A stretch of DNA of 64,000 nucleotides from Fidelibacterota bacterium. GTDB lineage: Bacteria > Fidelibacterota > Marinisomatia > Marinisomatales > TCS55. A program made the position numbers and the translations under genes. Below the pieces are notes generated by a model, which saw only the letters and a program-made list of their open reading frames with translations, was not told where the DNA came from and did not search any database. Within the stretch, counting starts at the first letter, position 1. Each line of letters starts with the position of its first letter. Where the stretch lies: contig JAPYRG010000012.1 of the NCBI GenBank assembly GCA_029936965.1, positions 1 through 64,000 on the forward strand. Reading direction: 5' to 3'. Positions 36,623 through 46,107 of this stretch are shown here, in pieces.

Positions 36623-37254
36623 AATGCGATAATTTCTTCTATCGATTTTGACTCGTCTATGTTATATGACCCAATGCTCGTTCGGATTAAAGAAGATAAG
36701 TGACCTACCGTTCCCAACTTTATTGCAATATCAGCCCCTAAAACCCTTACGTACGTACCTTTGGAGCATTTTACTTTAAATGTGATAATAGATGATTTGA
36801 ATTTTACCAATTGAATTTCTAGAATATTAATATCTACTGGATCGCGCTCAATAGTCTTATTCTGACGTGCAAGCTTATATAAACGTACTCCATTAATTTT
36901 TTTTGCAGAATACATAGGGGGAATTTGTTTATTAACACCTTTGAATTTAGATAATACATCTTTAACCAATTCTTGAGATAATTCTGGTGTTTTATTTTTT
37001 GATATAATATTTCCATCGCAATCCAATGTATCAGTTTCTATTCCTAATGTCAAATCTGCAACATAAGTTTTATTTGATGATGCGATATTAGATAATTTTT
37101 TTGTATCAGAACCTGTACCCAGTATCAATACACCTGTTGCAAAAGGATCAAGAGTTCCAGCATGACCAACCTTTTTTTCATTAACAATACCACGAATTTT
37201 CTTTACAACATCAAATGAGGTCCAACCTGAAGGTTTATTAACATTAATAATCAT
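36619..37254 (-). CDS. truB: tRNA pseudouridine(55) synthase
   Basis: 211 residues, at the short end for TruB because there is little beyond the catalytic domain. The core motif H-A-G-T-L-D-P-F-A-T-G-V-L near 36-48 includes catalytic Asp41. K-P-S-G-W-T-S-F opens the protein, and K-G-T-Y-V-R near 164 is also conserved. It makes pseudouridine at U55 in the T-loop of tRNAs. It overlaps both neighbours by four bases (ATGA). Confidence 0.96.
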   Translation of the reverse strand: MIINVNKPSGWTSFDVVKKIRGIVNEKKVGHAGTLDPFATGVLILGTGSDTKKLSNIASSNKTYVADLTLGIETDTLDCDGNIISKNKTPELSQELVKDVLSKFKGVNKQIPPMYSAKKINGVRLYKLARQNKTIERDPVDINILEIQLVKFKSSIITFKVKCSKGTYVRVLGADIAIKLGTVGHLSSLIRTSIGSYNIDESKSIEEIIAL

Positions 37255-37613
37255 TTATCTTCTGATTTTATGTCCTTAAATAGTTGGTCCATCTCTTCAG
37301 TAAATTTATGTGATTCATCGATATAAAATTTTAATTCAGGGGTGTTTTTCGTATTTAACTGCAATCCAAGATACTTTCGAAATGCTTTTCGTAACTTATT
37401 CATTTCATCTTCAATTAATTCAATTTTTATTTTTGGATTAAGAACACTATAGAAAACTTTGGCATGACGTAGATCCGCAGATACATCTACGGATCTAAAG
37501 GTGACAAATCCAATATGGTTTAAACTGATATGTTTAAGAACTATATCGCCAAGAATTGACTTTATTTGCTGACCAACTCTATCAGTCCGCTTGAACGGGA
37601 GTTGTTGATGCAT
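37251..37613 (-). CDS. rbfA: Ribosome-binding factor A
   Basis: 120 residues with the KH-like RbfA fold: R-T-D-R-V-G-Q-Q-I-K near 8-17, V-S-A-D-L-R-H-A-K-V-F near 43-53, and P-E-L-K-F-Y-I-D-E-S near 91-100. It binds the 30S subunit during late 16S rRNA maturation and cold adaptation. It sits between infB (2-base gap) and truB (4-base overlap), the standard arrangement. Confidence 0.95.
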   Translation of the reverse strand: MHQQLPFKRTDRVGQQIKSILGDIVLKHISLNHIGFVTFRSVDVSADLRHAKVFYSVLNPKIKIELIEDEMNKLRKAFRKYLGLQLNTKNTPELKFYIDESHKFTEEMDQLFKDIKSEDK

Positions 37614-37615
37614 AA

Positions 37616-40018
37616 TTATAATTCAAGAGTTCTCTTTATTGATTGTATTTCAAAAGTAACAATTATATCACCTTCTTTAAATTTTCCAACGCCCTCTATT
37701 CCAATTCCACATTCCATACCTTCTTTAATTTCTTTAACATCATCTTTAAATCTTTTTAATGATGTCACAGATCCTTCATGTATCACTTCATCATCACGTA
37801 TTAATCTTGCCTTTACTCCTCGCTGAATGATACCTTCTTCTACTCTTGCACCAGCAATAAAACCTTGCTTAGGAACTTTAAACATTTCTAAGACAACTGC
37901 TCTACCCAATACTTCCTCTATTATTTCAGGTTCTAATAAACCTTCCAATGTTAACTTTAGATCTTCTTCAACATTATAAATAACGCTATAAGACCTAATA
38001 TCTACACCTTCCTGCCTCGCTTGTAATTTAGCATTCGAATCGACTTGAACATGAAAAGCAATAATTACAGCACCTGAGGCAGCTGCAAGTAAAACATCAG
38101 ATTCAGTAACTAATCCGACAGATTTATGAATAACCTGAATACCAACTTCATCATTTTTTATTTTTTCCAAAGTTTGACTCAATGCTTCTATAGAACCATC
38201 AACATCACCTTTAATCACAAGCGGTAAGGTCTTTATTGACCCTTCTTTAATTTTTGCTGATATTGAATCTAGAGTTGTGACTCTTATTCTACGTTGATCA
38301 ATTTCACGTTTCGTACGCTGACGATCAGAAGCTAATCTTTTGAGATCTTTCGCATTATCTACTACAGAAAAAATATCTGCAGCCTGCGGTACTTGATCAA
38401 ATCCTAATATTTGTACTGCATCAGCAGGCATTGCAAGTTTTATACGATTACCCCGTTCATCCATAATTGCTCGAACACGACCAGCATAATTATTACATAT
38501 AAAAGGATCACCTACATTTAGTGTCCCTTTTTGAATTAATACTGTAGCAACAGGTCCATATCCTTTATCAAGCTTAGAGTCAATAACTGTTCCTCGTGCA
38601 AGAGTGCCTTGATTTGCTTTCAATTCAAGAACTTCCGCTTCGACAAGAATAGATTGAAGAAGGTCTTCTATACCAGTACCTTCTTTAGCTGAAATTTCAA
38701 CGCCCTGAACTTTCCCACCCCAATCTTCGAGAAGAACATCATTCTCAGATAGTTCTCTTTTTACACGATCTGATTCATTATCAGGTAAATCAATTTTATT
38801 AATAGCTACAACTAATGGAACAGCTGCAGCTTTTGCATGATTAATAGCTTCAATCGTTTGAGGCATCACACCATCATTTGCCGCTACAACTAAAACAACA
38901 ATATCAGTAACCTGAGCACCGCGAGCACGCATTGCCGTGAATGCTTCATGGCCGGGAGTATCTAAAAAGGTAATCCTTTTATTCTCTGGCAAGTCAACTT
39001 GATATGCACCAATATGCTGAGTTATACCTCCAGATTCACCAGCAACAACATTAGCATCTCTAATATAATCTAATAAAGAGGTTTTTCCGTGATCAACATG
39101 ACCCATAATTGTAACTACTGGCGCTCTATGAACAGCATTTTTAATATCATCATCAGATTCTTCCAAAGAAAACAACTCCTCTGCAATATCTTCAACAGCT
39201 TCAGCTTGGTAGCCAAATGTCTCTGCTAACATTTCTATCATATCCCAATCTAAACGTTGATTAATTGTAGCTAATTTCCCTAATGAAATACATTCTTGAA
39301 TAATATCGCTAGCATCTACATCCATTAATTTTGCAAGCTCATCAACGCTTGAATACTCAGGTATCCTTAAATTTACAACATCATCCTCATTTGGCTCTTC
39401 ATCTTGATCCTGCTTCCGATCTTTTTTATAAACTTTCTTTTTTGATTTTTTATCCATCGTAGCCAATGTTTGTTTAACCGCATCTTTTGCAGAACGAGTT
39501 GCAGGTTCATCGTCCCCTTTCTTGGGTGATGCTTTTCGATTTACATTACCTATTTGAGACTTAATTTCTGATAAATCAATTTTTCGAAGTTTATGCTGCT
39601 TTGTCTTATTTTTTTCTACCTGTTTTTTTTCTTCTTTAGTCTCTTTCTTATTGCTTTTTATTTTGTTACGCTCTTTATCAGCAGCCTTTTCTTTTTTCTT
39701 TTTCTCTTCAGTTTGTTTTTCTTTTTTCTCTATACTTCGCTGCTCATCAAGACTTAATAAATTAAGTTTTTTATGTGTTTTCTGTTCCTCATCAATGCGA
39801 GTTTGGTGTATTTCTCTCCTTACTTGCTCTTTACGGAAACGGTCTATATCTTGACGCTCTTTACGAAATTCACCCTTTATCATTTCTTGTATATCTTCAT
39901 CAACAGGTGTCATATGACTAGCGACTTCCACACCTTTCTTTTTCAAAAATGTTAATATTTCAGTGTGAGAAATATTTAAGTCTTTTGCAATCTGAAAAAT
40001 TCTAATATTTTTTGCCAC
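37616..40018 (-). CDS. infB: Translation initiation factor IF-2
   Basis: 800 residues. An N-terminal IF2N domain (I-F-Q-I-A-K-D-L-N-I-S-H near 6-17) is followed by a long lysine/glutamate-rich, probably disordered helix (about 75-190) and a second IF2N domain (near 225-275). The GTPase domain has G-H-V-D-H-G-K-T-S near 305, D-T-P-G-H near 354 and N-K-I-D near 408. Domains II-IV bind fMet-tRNA. IF-2 places the initiator tRNA on the 30S subunit and joins subunits. The very charged linker is variable between species. Confidence 0.98.
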   Translation of the reverse strand: MAKNIRIFQIAKDLNISHTEILTFLKKKGVEVASHMTPVDEDIQEMIKGEFRKERQDIDRFRKEQVRREIHQTRIDEEQKTHKKLNLLSLDEQRSIEKKEKQTEEKKKKEKAADKERNKIKSNKKETKEEKKQVEKNKTKQHKLRKIDLSEIKSQIGNVNRKASPKKGDDEPATRSAKDAVKQTLATMDKKSKKKVYKKDRKQDQDEEPNEDDVVNLRIPEYSSVDELAKLMDVDASDIIQECISLGKLATINQRLDWDMIEMLAETFGYQAEAVEDIAEELFSLEESDDDIKNAVHRAPVVTIMGHVDHGKTSLLDYIRDANVVAGESGGITQHIGAYQVDLPENKRITFLDTPGHEAFTAMRARGAQVTDIVVLVVAANDGVMPQTIEAINHAKAAAVPLVVAINKIDLPDNESDRVKRELSENDVLLEDWGGKVQGVEISAKEGTGIEDLLQSILVEAEVLELKANQGTLARGTVIDSKLDKGYGPVATVLIQKGTLNVGDPFICNNYAGRVRAIMDERGNRIKLAMPADAVQILGFDQVPQAADIFSVVDNAKDLKRLASDRQRTKREIDQRRIRVTTLDSISAKIKEGSIKTLPLVIKGDVDGSIEALSQTLEKIKNDEVGIQVIHKSVGLVTESDVLLAAASGAVIIAFHVQVDSNAKLQARQEGVDIRSYSVIYNVEEDLKLTLEGLLEPEIIEEVLGRAVVLEMFKVPKQGFIAGARVEEGIIQRGVKARLIRDDEVIHEGSVTSLKRFKDDVKEIKEGMECGIGIEGVGKFKEGDIIVTFEIQSIKRTLEL

Positions 40019-40054
40019 TACAATCCTATTCTATTATCAATTCGATACTTCTTG

Positions 40055-41443
40055 TCATTTATCTTTAACTGATACATTAGCTGCTACTTCTTCGCTATCT
40101 TCACTCTCCGCTGCTTCTTTAACTTCAGCTTTTAGCTTTTCATCGAGGTCTTCAATTAATTCTTTTACATCAACTTCTTCTTCCACTTCTTCATTATTAT
40201 CCGATTCAATAAAAGTTTCTATCGCATTATATACTTTCTCGATCTTATTTGCAGAAATTCCTTTAATATCTAATAAAGTATCTTCTTCGGCACCTAATAA
40301 ATCGGACACAGTAAGAATACTCGCGTTTTCAAATAAGGCAACATCCTTTTTAGTAATATCTTCAATTTCTGAAATTAGGGTTGCTTGTTGCTTTTGATTT
40401 CGCTCATATTCTTTTTTCCCATAAGCATCAATTCGATAGCTAGTAATACGACTAGCTAAATTAATATTTACGCCACCTCTACCAATCGCAAATTCTAAAT
40501 CATCATCATTGAAAACAGCAACACAATATTTATCTTCTTCATCTATATAAAGGTCCAATGGGGTAGCTGGAGATAAAGCCCTTGAAATAAGAATCTCAGG
40601 TTGGCTGCTATAGTTCACAATATCAATTTTCTCATTATTTAACTCCCGAACAATAGCTTGAATCCTACTTCCTCTCATTCCAACACATGCTCCAACGGGA
40701 TCTATTCTTCTATCATTGGATTTTACTATTATTTTTGCACGTTCTCCTGGCTGCCTTGCAATCCCATCAATTTCAATAATCCCATCTTCTATCTCTGGAA
40801 CTTCCATCTCAAACAATTTATATAAAAAATGATTGTCTGTTCTTGAAATAATTATTTCTGGTCCCCTAGGAGTAACTTCAACTGATTTAACAACAGCACG
40901 TATTGTATCACCTCTTCTGTGCCTCTCAGAAAGGATTTGTTCTCTCCTAGGCATCAATAATTCAGCTTGATCTATATTTATATACAGATTATCACGTTGA
41001 ATTTGACGTACAGTTCCAATTACAATTTCACCAACACGTTGAGAATAATCCTCATATATATATCGCTTTTCCACATCATTGAGCCTTTGATTAAAAAATT
41101 GTTTTGCTGATGTAACTAGTCTACGTCCAAAAATTGCAGGATCAATAACCTCAACAAAAATATCACCTACCTCGAAATTCTCACCAGGTGCTAAATTTAA
41201 TGCATCTTGTAAAATGATTTCTAGTACTGGATCCATTATGTCATCTACAATCTCTCTTTCAGCATAAATTTCAAGCTCACCTTTGTCAAGATTCACTATT
41301 ACACTACAATTTGAAGATTCTCCACGATCACGTTCTATTAAATGAAGAAATAACTGTTCAATAATAGAACCTAATTCGGAACGCTCTACATTTTTCTCTC
41401 TTGCAATCTCAGAGAATACATCAATTAACGCTCGATTAATCAA
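40055..41443 (-). CDS. nusA: Transcription termination/antitermination factor NusA
   Basis: 462 residues. The N-terminal RNA-polymerase-binding domain (1-130) is followed by S1 (G-E-I-V-I-G-T-V-R-Q-I-Q near 137), KH1 (P-V-G-A-C-V-G-M-R-G-S-R near 252) and KH2 (F-A-I-G-R-G-G-V-N-I-N near 316) domains. A helix-hairpin-helix-like segment (D-L-L-G-A-E-E-D-T-L-L near 383-393) and a very acidic tail end the protein. NusA sets pausing, termination and antitermination. It lies between rimP (15 bases) and infB (36 bases). Confidence 0.97.
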   Translation of the reverse strand: MINRALIDVFSEIAREKNVERSELGSIIEQLFLHLIERDRGESSNCSVIVNLDKGELEIYAEREIVDDIMDPVLEIILQDALNLAPGENFEVGDIFVEVIDPAIFGRRLVTSAKQFFNQRLNDVEKRYIYEDYSQRVGEIVIGTVRQIQRDNLYINIDQAELLMPRREQILSERHRRGDTIRAVVKSVEVTPRGPEIIISRTDNHFLYKLFEMEVPEIEDGIIEIDGIARQPGERAKIIVKSNDRRIDPVGACVGMRGSRIQAIVRELNNEKIDIVNYSSQPEILISRALSPATPLDLYIDEEDKYCVAVFNDDDLEFAIGRGGVNINLASRITSYRIDAYGKKEYERNQKQQATLISEIEDITKKDVALFENASILTVSDLLGAEEDTLLDIKGISANKIEKVYNAIETFIESDNNEEVEEEVDVKELIEDLDEKLKAEVKEAAESEDSEEVAANVSVKDK

Positions 41444-41458
41444 TTTTAGCCTCCATAT

Positions 41459-41896
41459 CTAACTTAATTTAATTATTAGCTTTGCATGAACAATTTCAGC
41501 AATAGGAACGAACTCATTGTCAAAGCCTTCTCTTTTAATTTCTACATAATCATCTTTAACATCAATAATAACGGCTTTAATAGAATAAGTCTTACCATCT
41601 TTGATCATACTTAAACTAATAGATTTGTTTATATTTTTTTTAAACTGGTACGCTTCTTTAATTGGAGCATCAATACCAACTGAAGAAACAGATAAAGACA
41701 TACCTTTAGGATACGATTTTTCTAAAATTCCAGATTTATGAATATCTTTTGATATTGAAGTTGTAAGATTTAAATCTACAGGCTTTTCTGCATCTATAAC
41801 GCAATTTAACATCCTTCTACGATCATCTTCACTTAGATCAATAAGAAATACACCGCTTGGCAGTAATGATCTTATATCTTCTTTTAATATATCCAT
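41459..41896 (-). CDS. rimP: Ribosome maturation factor RimP
   Basis: 145 residues. The sequence is divergent, but the C-terminal SH3-like domain (S-I-K-A-V-I-I-D-V-K-D-D-Y-V-E-I near 103-118) and the N-terminal alpha/beta domain with the conserved Y-x-L-S-V-S-S-like block (G-M-S-L-S-V-S-S-V-G near 64-73) fit RimP. Position directly upstream of nusA is the strongest support. RimP helps assemble the 30S subunit. It is the first gene of the nusA operon; a terminator hairpin lies in the gap before it. Confidence 0.85.
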   Translation of the reverse strand: MDILKEDIRSLLPSGVFLIDLSEDDRRRMLNCVIDAEKPVDLNLTTSISKDIHKSGILEKSYPKGMSLSVSSVGIDAPIKEAYQFKKNINKSISLSMIKDGKTYSIKAVIIDVKDDYVEIKREGFDNEFVPIAEIVHAKLIIKLS

Positions 41897-41912
41897 AACT
41901 ATCTAATAAATA

Positions 41913-41938
41913 AAAAGTGGGTGCTTGCACCCACTTTT
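41913..41938 (-). terminator. Intrinsic terminator before rimP
   Basis: A perfect 12-bp inverted repeat (AAAAGTGGGTGC, 2-base loop, GCACCCACTTTT). On the minus strand it is followed by a T-rich stretch (TTTATTTATTAG). It should end transcripts from the TPR-protein gene at 41983-42675 before the nusA operon. A promoter for rimP would then lie in the few bases between the hairpin and 41896, or transcription reads through. Confidence 0.7.
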
Positions 41939-41982
41939 CATCCAACGAAGTTATCGTTTTTTAATCTGATCTACAAGCGATA

Positions 41983-42675
41983 TTAACTTGCAGATTGGGT
42001 ATATTTTATTTGGCCAAACAGTTCTTCAGCTCTTGTGTGATTGGTTGATCGAGGCTCAGCATTATCAAGTACTAGCTGAACAAGTTCCATACTCCTTTTA
42101 TAATCTCCAATAATCAATATGATATCTGCCAAGTCTAAAGAAATAAGGTGCTTTTGTTCTTCAAGATCTGCATTTGAAAGAGCTCGCTCATAGTAGGAAA
42201 TCGCATCATCATAATCTTCATTTTCCATAGCAATTAATGCCATCATCTTGAATTTACTAATGTTAATATGATTAAGTGGAAAATCAGCATTTCGTATCTC
42301 ATTCAGATAACTTGTTGCTGCTAAATAATCTTTTTCACTAAAATGAAGTCGAGCAAGATAATATTTAGCTAAACTACCAGATTCATTGCTTTCATATTCA
42401 TCAGAAACAAATTCAAATTGTATTCTTGCATTATCTATATCACCATTAGCCATAGTTATTACTGCTTTTCCTAATAATGCTTTAGAAATAGATTTATTAT
42501 CTTGATAATTATTAACTAAAGCAACTATAGCAATAATTACTACGACAGCTCCTAATAGTATTTTTTGATACATTGACTGATTTTTATCTAGATTATTTTT
42601 AGCCCTTGCCAAAAATTCAATATATGGATCTTTCTTTAATTCTTTTTTAATTATTTTTCTTCTTGGTTTTAACAT
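41983..42675 (-). CDS. TPR protein with N-terminal membrane anchor
   Basis: 230 residues. A basic N-terminus (K-P-R-R-K-I-I-K-K-E-L-K-K) precedes one membrane span (about 40-58), then tetratricopeptide-type helix pairs (A-K-Y-Y-L-A-R-L-H-F near 102, Y-D-D-A-I-S-Y-Y-E-R-A-L near 154). The layout resembles YfgM-like proteins that hold a TPR domain in the periplasm. The partner is unknown. It is a single gene upstream of the nusA operon, ending in the hairpin at 41913-41938. Confidence 0.75.
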   Translation of the reverse strand: MLKPRRKIIKKELKKDPYIEFLARAKNNLDKNQSMYQKILLGAVVVIIAIVALVNNYQDNKSISKALLGKAVITMANGDIDNARIQFEFVSDEYESNESGSLAKYYLARLHFSEKDYLAATSYLNEIRNADFPLNHINISKFKMMALIAMENEDYDDAISYYERALSNADLEEQKHLISLDLADIILIIGDYKRSMELVQLVLDNAEPRSTNHTRAEELFGQIKYTQSAS

Positions 42676-42705
42676 ATAATCTCCAAACTATTTATTTTAT
42701 TTATG

Positions 42706-42777
42706 TGCCCTTGGTAGGAATCGAACCTACATCTAATCCTTAGGAGGGACCTATTCTATCCATTGAACTACAAGGGC
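42706..42777 (-). tRNA. tRNA-Arg (CCT)
   Basis: 72 nt. The acceptor stem is GCCCTTG/CAAGGGC, the D-stem GTTC/GAAT, the anticodon stem GGTCC/GGATT (two G-U pairs) with loop CTCCTAA (anticodon CCT, reading AGG), and the T-arm GTAGG-TTCGATT-CCTAC. The discriminator is A. It lies between gpsA and the TPR-protein gene, co-directional with both. Confidence 0.94.
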
Positions 42778-42811
42778 CAGCCATGAAATTAGTTTATGTT
42801 TTAAATATTAT

Positions 42812-43807
42812 TCAGCTATTTTCAGGCCCCAACTTCCTTGTCATTAATTCTTTCACTATTTTCAGAGGATCTTTCTTATTAAAAAGAATATCATATATAG
42901 ATTGAGATATTGGCATTTCCATTTCATATTTATTCACCAAACCTGGAATTGCTTTACATGTATTTACCCCTTCCGCAACCATTTTCATATTTTCCGTAAC
43001 TTTATCTAAAGATTCCCCCCTACCAATCTTCTCTCCAACAAATCGATTGCGACTATGTTTGCTTAGAGCAGTTACAATTAGATCGCCAATACCGCTTAAT
43101 CCAGAAAATGTGGATTCATTTGCTCCCATTTTTAGTCCTAGTTTGGTCATCTCTTTAATACCTCTTGTCAAAATAGCTGCTTTACTATTATCTCCATAAC
43201 CTATTCCATCACACACTCCTGCAGCTATAGCCATTACATTTTTTAATGACCCTCCAATTTCGACTCCTAATATATCATCATTTCTATAAATACGTAAGTA
43301 CTCTGAGGACATTAATTCCTGAATAAGGGTAGATGTATTCTTCTCTACGCAACCTGCGACCAGGGTTGTAGGAAGTTTTTTTACTACTTCTTCAGCATGA
43401 CTTGGTCCATATAGGGAGACTATTTGACCTTCTTTAATCCCACTCTCACCATGTATAACCTGACTCATAGTCATCAACGTATCATTCTCAATTCCTTTTG
43501 CTAAGTTTACAATAATAGTATCTTTTGTGAATTCTTTTGAAGCTTGTGAAATAACCTCCCGCACGGCATGCGAAGGAACAGCTAGAATAATTATATCTCC
43601 GAATGCTATCGCATTATCAAAATTGGCTGTAAAAGTTATATTACTATTAAATTCAAAATCCGTTAGAATTGGATGTCTACGCGACGATTCCATTACTAAA
43701 GATTTATTTTCGTGTCGTTGCCAAGCGGTAACGGCAATCCCTTTATCTGCCAATGCTTGGGCAACTGCACTACCCCATGTCCCACAACCTAAAACTGATA
43801 CATTCAT
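42812..43807 (-). CDS. gpsA: Glycerol-3-phosphate dehydrogenase [NAD(P)+]
   Basis: 331 residues. The Rossmann start V-L-G-C-G-T-W-G-S-A (5-14) and the substrate lysine region N-L-A-K-G-I-E near 104, plus G-G-S-L-K-N-V-M-A-I-A-A-G near 183-195, are diagnostic. It reduces dihydroxyacetone phosphate to sn-glycerol-3-phosphate for phospholipids. Length is normal. The gene follows the acyl-CoA synthetase gene with a 42-base gap, so two lipid-related genes are neighbours. Confidence 0.97.
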   Translation of the reverse strand: MNVSVLGCGTWGSAVAQALADKGIAVTAWQRHENKSLVMESSRRHPILTDFEFNSNITFTANFDNAIAFGDIIILAVPSHAVREVISQASKEFTKDTIIVNLAKGIENDTLMTMSQVIHGESGIKEGQIVSLYGPSHAEEVVKKLPTTLVAGCVEKNTSTLIQELMSSEYLRIYRNDDILGVEIGGSLKNVMAIAAGVCDGIGYGDNSKAAILTRGIKEMTKLGLKMGANESTFSGLSGIGDLIVTALSKHSRNRFVGEKIGRGESLDKVTENMKMVAEGVNTCKAIPGLVNKYEMEMPISQSIYDILFNKKDPLKIVKELMTRKLGPENS

Positions 43808-43849
43808 TTTTACTTGTTATTCCTGATTAACTACAAACAGATATCTAGT

Positions 43850-45628
43850 CTAGGAAGAATACATATTGTCAATTTCTGCTGCCCAATTATCATTTATTAT
43901 CTTTCTTTTTATTTTTAATGTCGGTGTCAATTCACCATCATCAATCGAAAAGTCTCTTGGTAAAATTGTAAACTTCTTTATTTGTTCCGGACTGGAAAAT
44001 TTTAAATTCATCTCATCAATTTTTTCTTTGATCTCCTTAAAGACTTCCTCACTATCCGTGAAATCTGATAGCGCACTCCCTTTATCAATTATCATTTCAT
44101 TTTGTTTTATAGGATCTTTTGGAATGCTATTTGGATCAACACCAAATTTATCTCTTAATATTATTCCCATATCGATAGTTATCAATGCGCTGCAAAATTT
44201 TCTACCATCACCAACAAGATAGCATTGTGAAACCAATGGAATCGATTTCATTGTTTCCTCAATAACTAACGGAGCGACATTTTTCCCACTTGAACTCACA
44301 TAAATTTCTTTCATTCTTCCTGTAATAAATAAAAATCCTTCATCATCAATTTTTCCAACATCACCTGTATGCAACCATCCATCAATTATGGTTTCATCAG
44401 TAGCTTCTTGGTCCTTATAATACCCTTTCATCACATGATCTCCGCGTATTAATACTTCTCCATCCGATGCTATTTTTATTTCTGTATCTACGACTGCCTT
44501 TCCAACTGACCCAATTTTATTATTTCCATGATAATTCAATGTAGCACCAGCAGTATTTTCCGTCATTCCATATCCTTCAAACAATGGGATTCCTAACTCT
44601 TGAAATAACTGCAAAATGTCAGGATTTATCGGAGCAGCGCCCGAAATTGCAAATCGAGTATTACTAAATCCAACAGCTGCTTTAAGCTTCTTTTTTAATA
44701 AACTTGATAGACCAGGAATTTTTAAGCCAATTTTTAAAATAGCTTTTGATTCAATGGCTGCAATTAAGTTTGAATATACTTTTTCATATATTCTTGGTAC
44801 ACTGATAAATAAATGAGGTTGTACTTCTTTTGCATAATCAATTGTATTTAACGGACTATCTACAATTGTCATATGCAATGCTCTTCTAACCCAGTAATGA
44901 TTATCAACCATTTGACCAAACACATGGGCAAGTGGCAACCACGAAACATATTTTTCACCCTGGTTAAACGCCATAACTTTTAAAACCGAATCTAACTGAA
45001 ACTTAAAATTATTATGCGTTAACTCTACCCCCTTAGGGTTGCCAGTTGTTCCTGATGTATATATCAACGAGCATGCATCATTTAATTCAATGTTATCTTT
45101 CATATCCAACACATCAGAATCAGACACATCATTACCTTTAGAGATAAAGTCTTCCCAAGTAATTACATTCTCATGATCAAATTTTTCCACACCGTCCATC
45201 ACCACTACTAATTCAACTGAATCCAATTTTTCAAGTATAGAATGTAATCGATGGATAGGCATTTTTTCTTTTTCCCCATTATCATTCGGATTATTGCCAA
45301 TAAATATAATTTTTGATTCTGAATTCCCTACAACCCATTCAACTTCTGAAGGTGAGGAAGTGTGATAAACTGCAACCGCTACTCCATTGACCATTTGTAG
45401 CGCACTATAGCAACCAAACCATTCTTTCCTATTATAACTATAAATGGCACATTTATCTCCCTGCTTAACACCATGCGCGATTAAGGATTTTGATATGCTC
45501 ATAACAAATTCATAATAAGCCGACCATGTATCTGTATTTATTTCGCCATTACTATCTTTAAATGATAGCGCTGGTTCATTGGCATATTGCTCATTGTTTT
45601 GTAATAGATAATGTGATGTGATTTTCAT
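43850..45628 (-). CDS. Long-chain acyl-CoA synthetase (AMP-forming)
   Basis: 592 residues of the ANL (adenylate-forming) superfamily. The P-loop Y-T-S-G-T-T-G-N-P-K-G-V near 188-199, G-Y-G-M-T-E-N near 352-358, H-T-G-D-V-G near 420, and R-x-K-E motif (G-R-M-K-E-I-Y-V-S-S-G-K-N) near 438 are all intact. It activates fatty acids with ATP and CoA. The size and the late Lys (T-P-T-L-K-I-K-R) fit the FadD15/long-chain subgroup. A 246-base gap upstream holds a large AT palindrome and tRNA-Leu on the other strand. Confidence 0.92.
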   Translation of the reverse strand: MKITSHYLLQNNEQYANEPALSFKDSNGEINTDTWSAYYEFVMSISKSLIAHGVKQGDKCAIYSYNRKEWFGCYSALQMVNGVAVAVYHTSSPSEVEWVVGNSESKIIFIGNNPNDNGEKEKMPIHRLHSILEKLDSVELVVVMDGVEKFDHENVITWEDFISKGNDVSDSDVLDMKDNIELNDACSLIYTSGTTGNPKGVELTHNNFKFQLDSVLKVMAFNQGEKYVSWLPLAHVFGQMVDNHYWVRRALHMTIVDSPLNTIDYAKEVQPHLFISVPRIYEKVYSNLIAAIESKAILKIGLKIPGLSSLLKKKLKAAVGFSNTRFAISGAAPINPDILQLFQELGIPLFEGYGMTENTAGATLNYHGNNKIGSVGKAVVDTEIKIASDGEVLIRGDHVMKGYYKDQEATDETIIDGWLHTGDVGKIDDEGFLFITGRMKEIYVSSSGKNVAPLVIEETMKSIPLVSQCYLVGDGRKFCSALITIDMGIILRDKFGVDPNSIPKDPIKQNEMIIDKGSALSDFTDSEEVFKEIKEKIDEMNLKFSSPEQIKKFTILPRDFSIDDGELTPTLKIKRKIINDNWAAEIDNMYSS

Positions 45629-45803
45629 AGCTTAATATCCTATCGATTATTTGCAAAATTTAACGAATGACTTAATGTTTAAGTAGAGTTTTTTATATAT
45701 ATTTAAAATATATAATTGATGTCTCCAAAAGCAATTTTATAACTTTCTAGATTAAATTACTATATTATGAATAACTATAACTTAAAGTAATGCTTTAATA
45801 CTG

Positions 45804-45845
45804 AGATAAATATAAAATAATTATTTAATTATTTTATATTTATCT
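45804..45845. repeat. 42-bp near-perfect palindrome made of A and T
   Basis: Two 20-base arms (AGATAAATATAAAATAATTA and its reverse complement) around a 2-base TT centre. Only the outermost positions contain G or C. It lies 29 bases upstream of tRNA-Leu and 176 bases upstream of the acyl-CoA synthetase start, in the region both need for promoters. It could be a bidirectional terminator lacking GC, a regulator site or a DNA-shape element. Nothing in the sequence decides between these. Confidence 0.6.
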
Positions 45846-45874
45846 AACGTAATTAAATTCTCGTCGATTTCCAA

Positions 45875-45958
45875 GCCGGGGTGGCGGAATTGGTAGACGC
45901 GTCGGTCTCAAACACCGATGGGGGCAACCTCGTGCCGGTTCGATTCCGGCCCTCGGCA
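45875..45958 (+). tRNA. tRNA-Leu (CAA)
   Basis: 84 nt with a long variable arm, as expected of Leu. The acceptor is GCCGGGG/CCTCGGC (one G-U), the anticodon stem TCGGT/ACCGA with loop CTCAAAC (anticodon CAA, reading UUG), the variable arm about GGGGGCAACCTCGTG, and the T-arm CCGGT-TCGATTC-CGGCC. The discriminator is A, with no encoded CCA. It is the only plus-strand tRNA of the window. Confidence 0.95.
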
Positions 45959-46052
45959 CATACCCTCCCAAAAATAATTAACTTGCATAAAGGCTATTAA
46001 ACTTTTACTTTAAGCCAAGAAGGTGCTGGTTTGGTACCTTTGGTATGTGGAA

Positions 46053-46107
46053 GGGGTAGGTCTTCACTTGGTTCCGAGGTCCTTGTGAAATCTACCCCAC
46101 TTTTTTT
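46053..46107 (+). terminator. Strong hairpin with T-run downstream of tRNA-Leu
   Basis: The outer stem GGGGTAG (46053-46059) pairs with CTACCCC (46092-46098). After a small internal loop, TTCAC (46063-46067) pairs with GTGAA (46085-46089). A 17-base top contains GG/CC pairs. Seven T residues follow at 46101-46107. It would stop plus-strand transcription from tRNA-Leu or form the 3' end of a small RNA. Confidence 0.7.
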
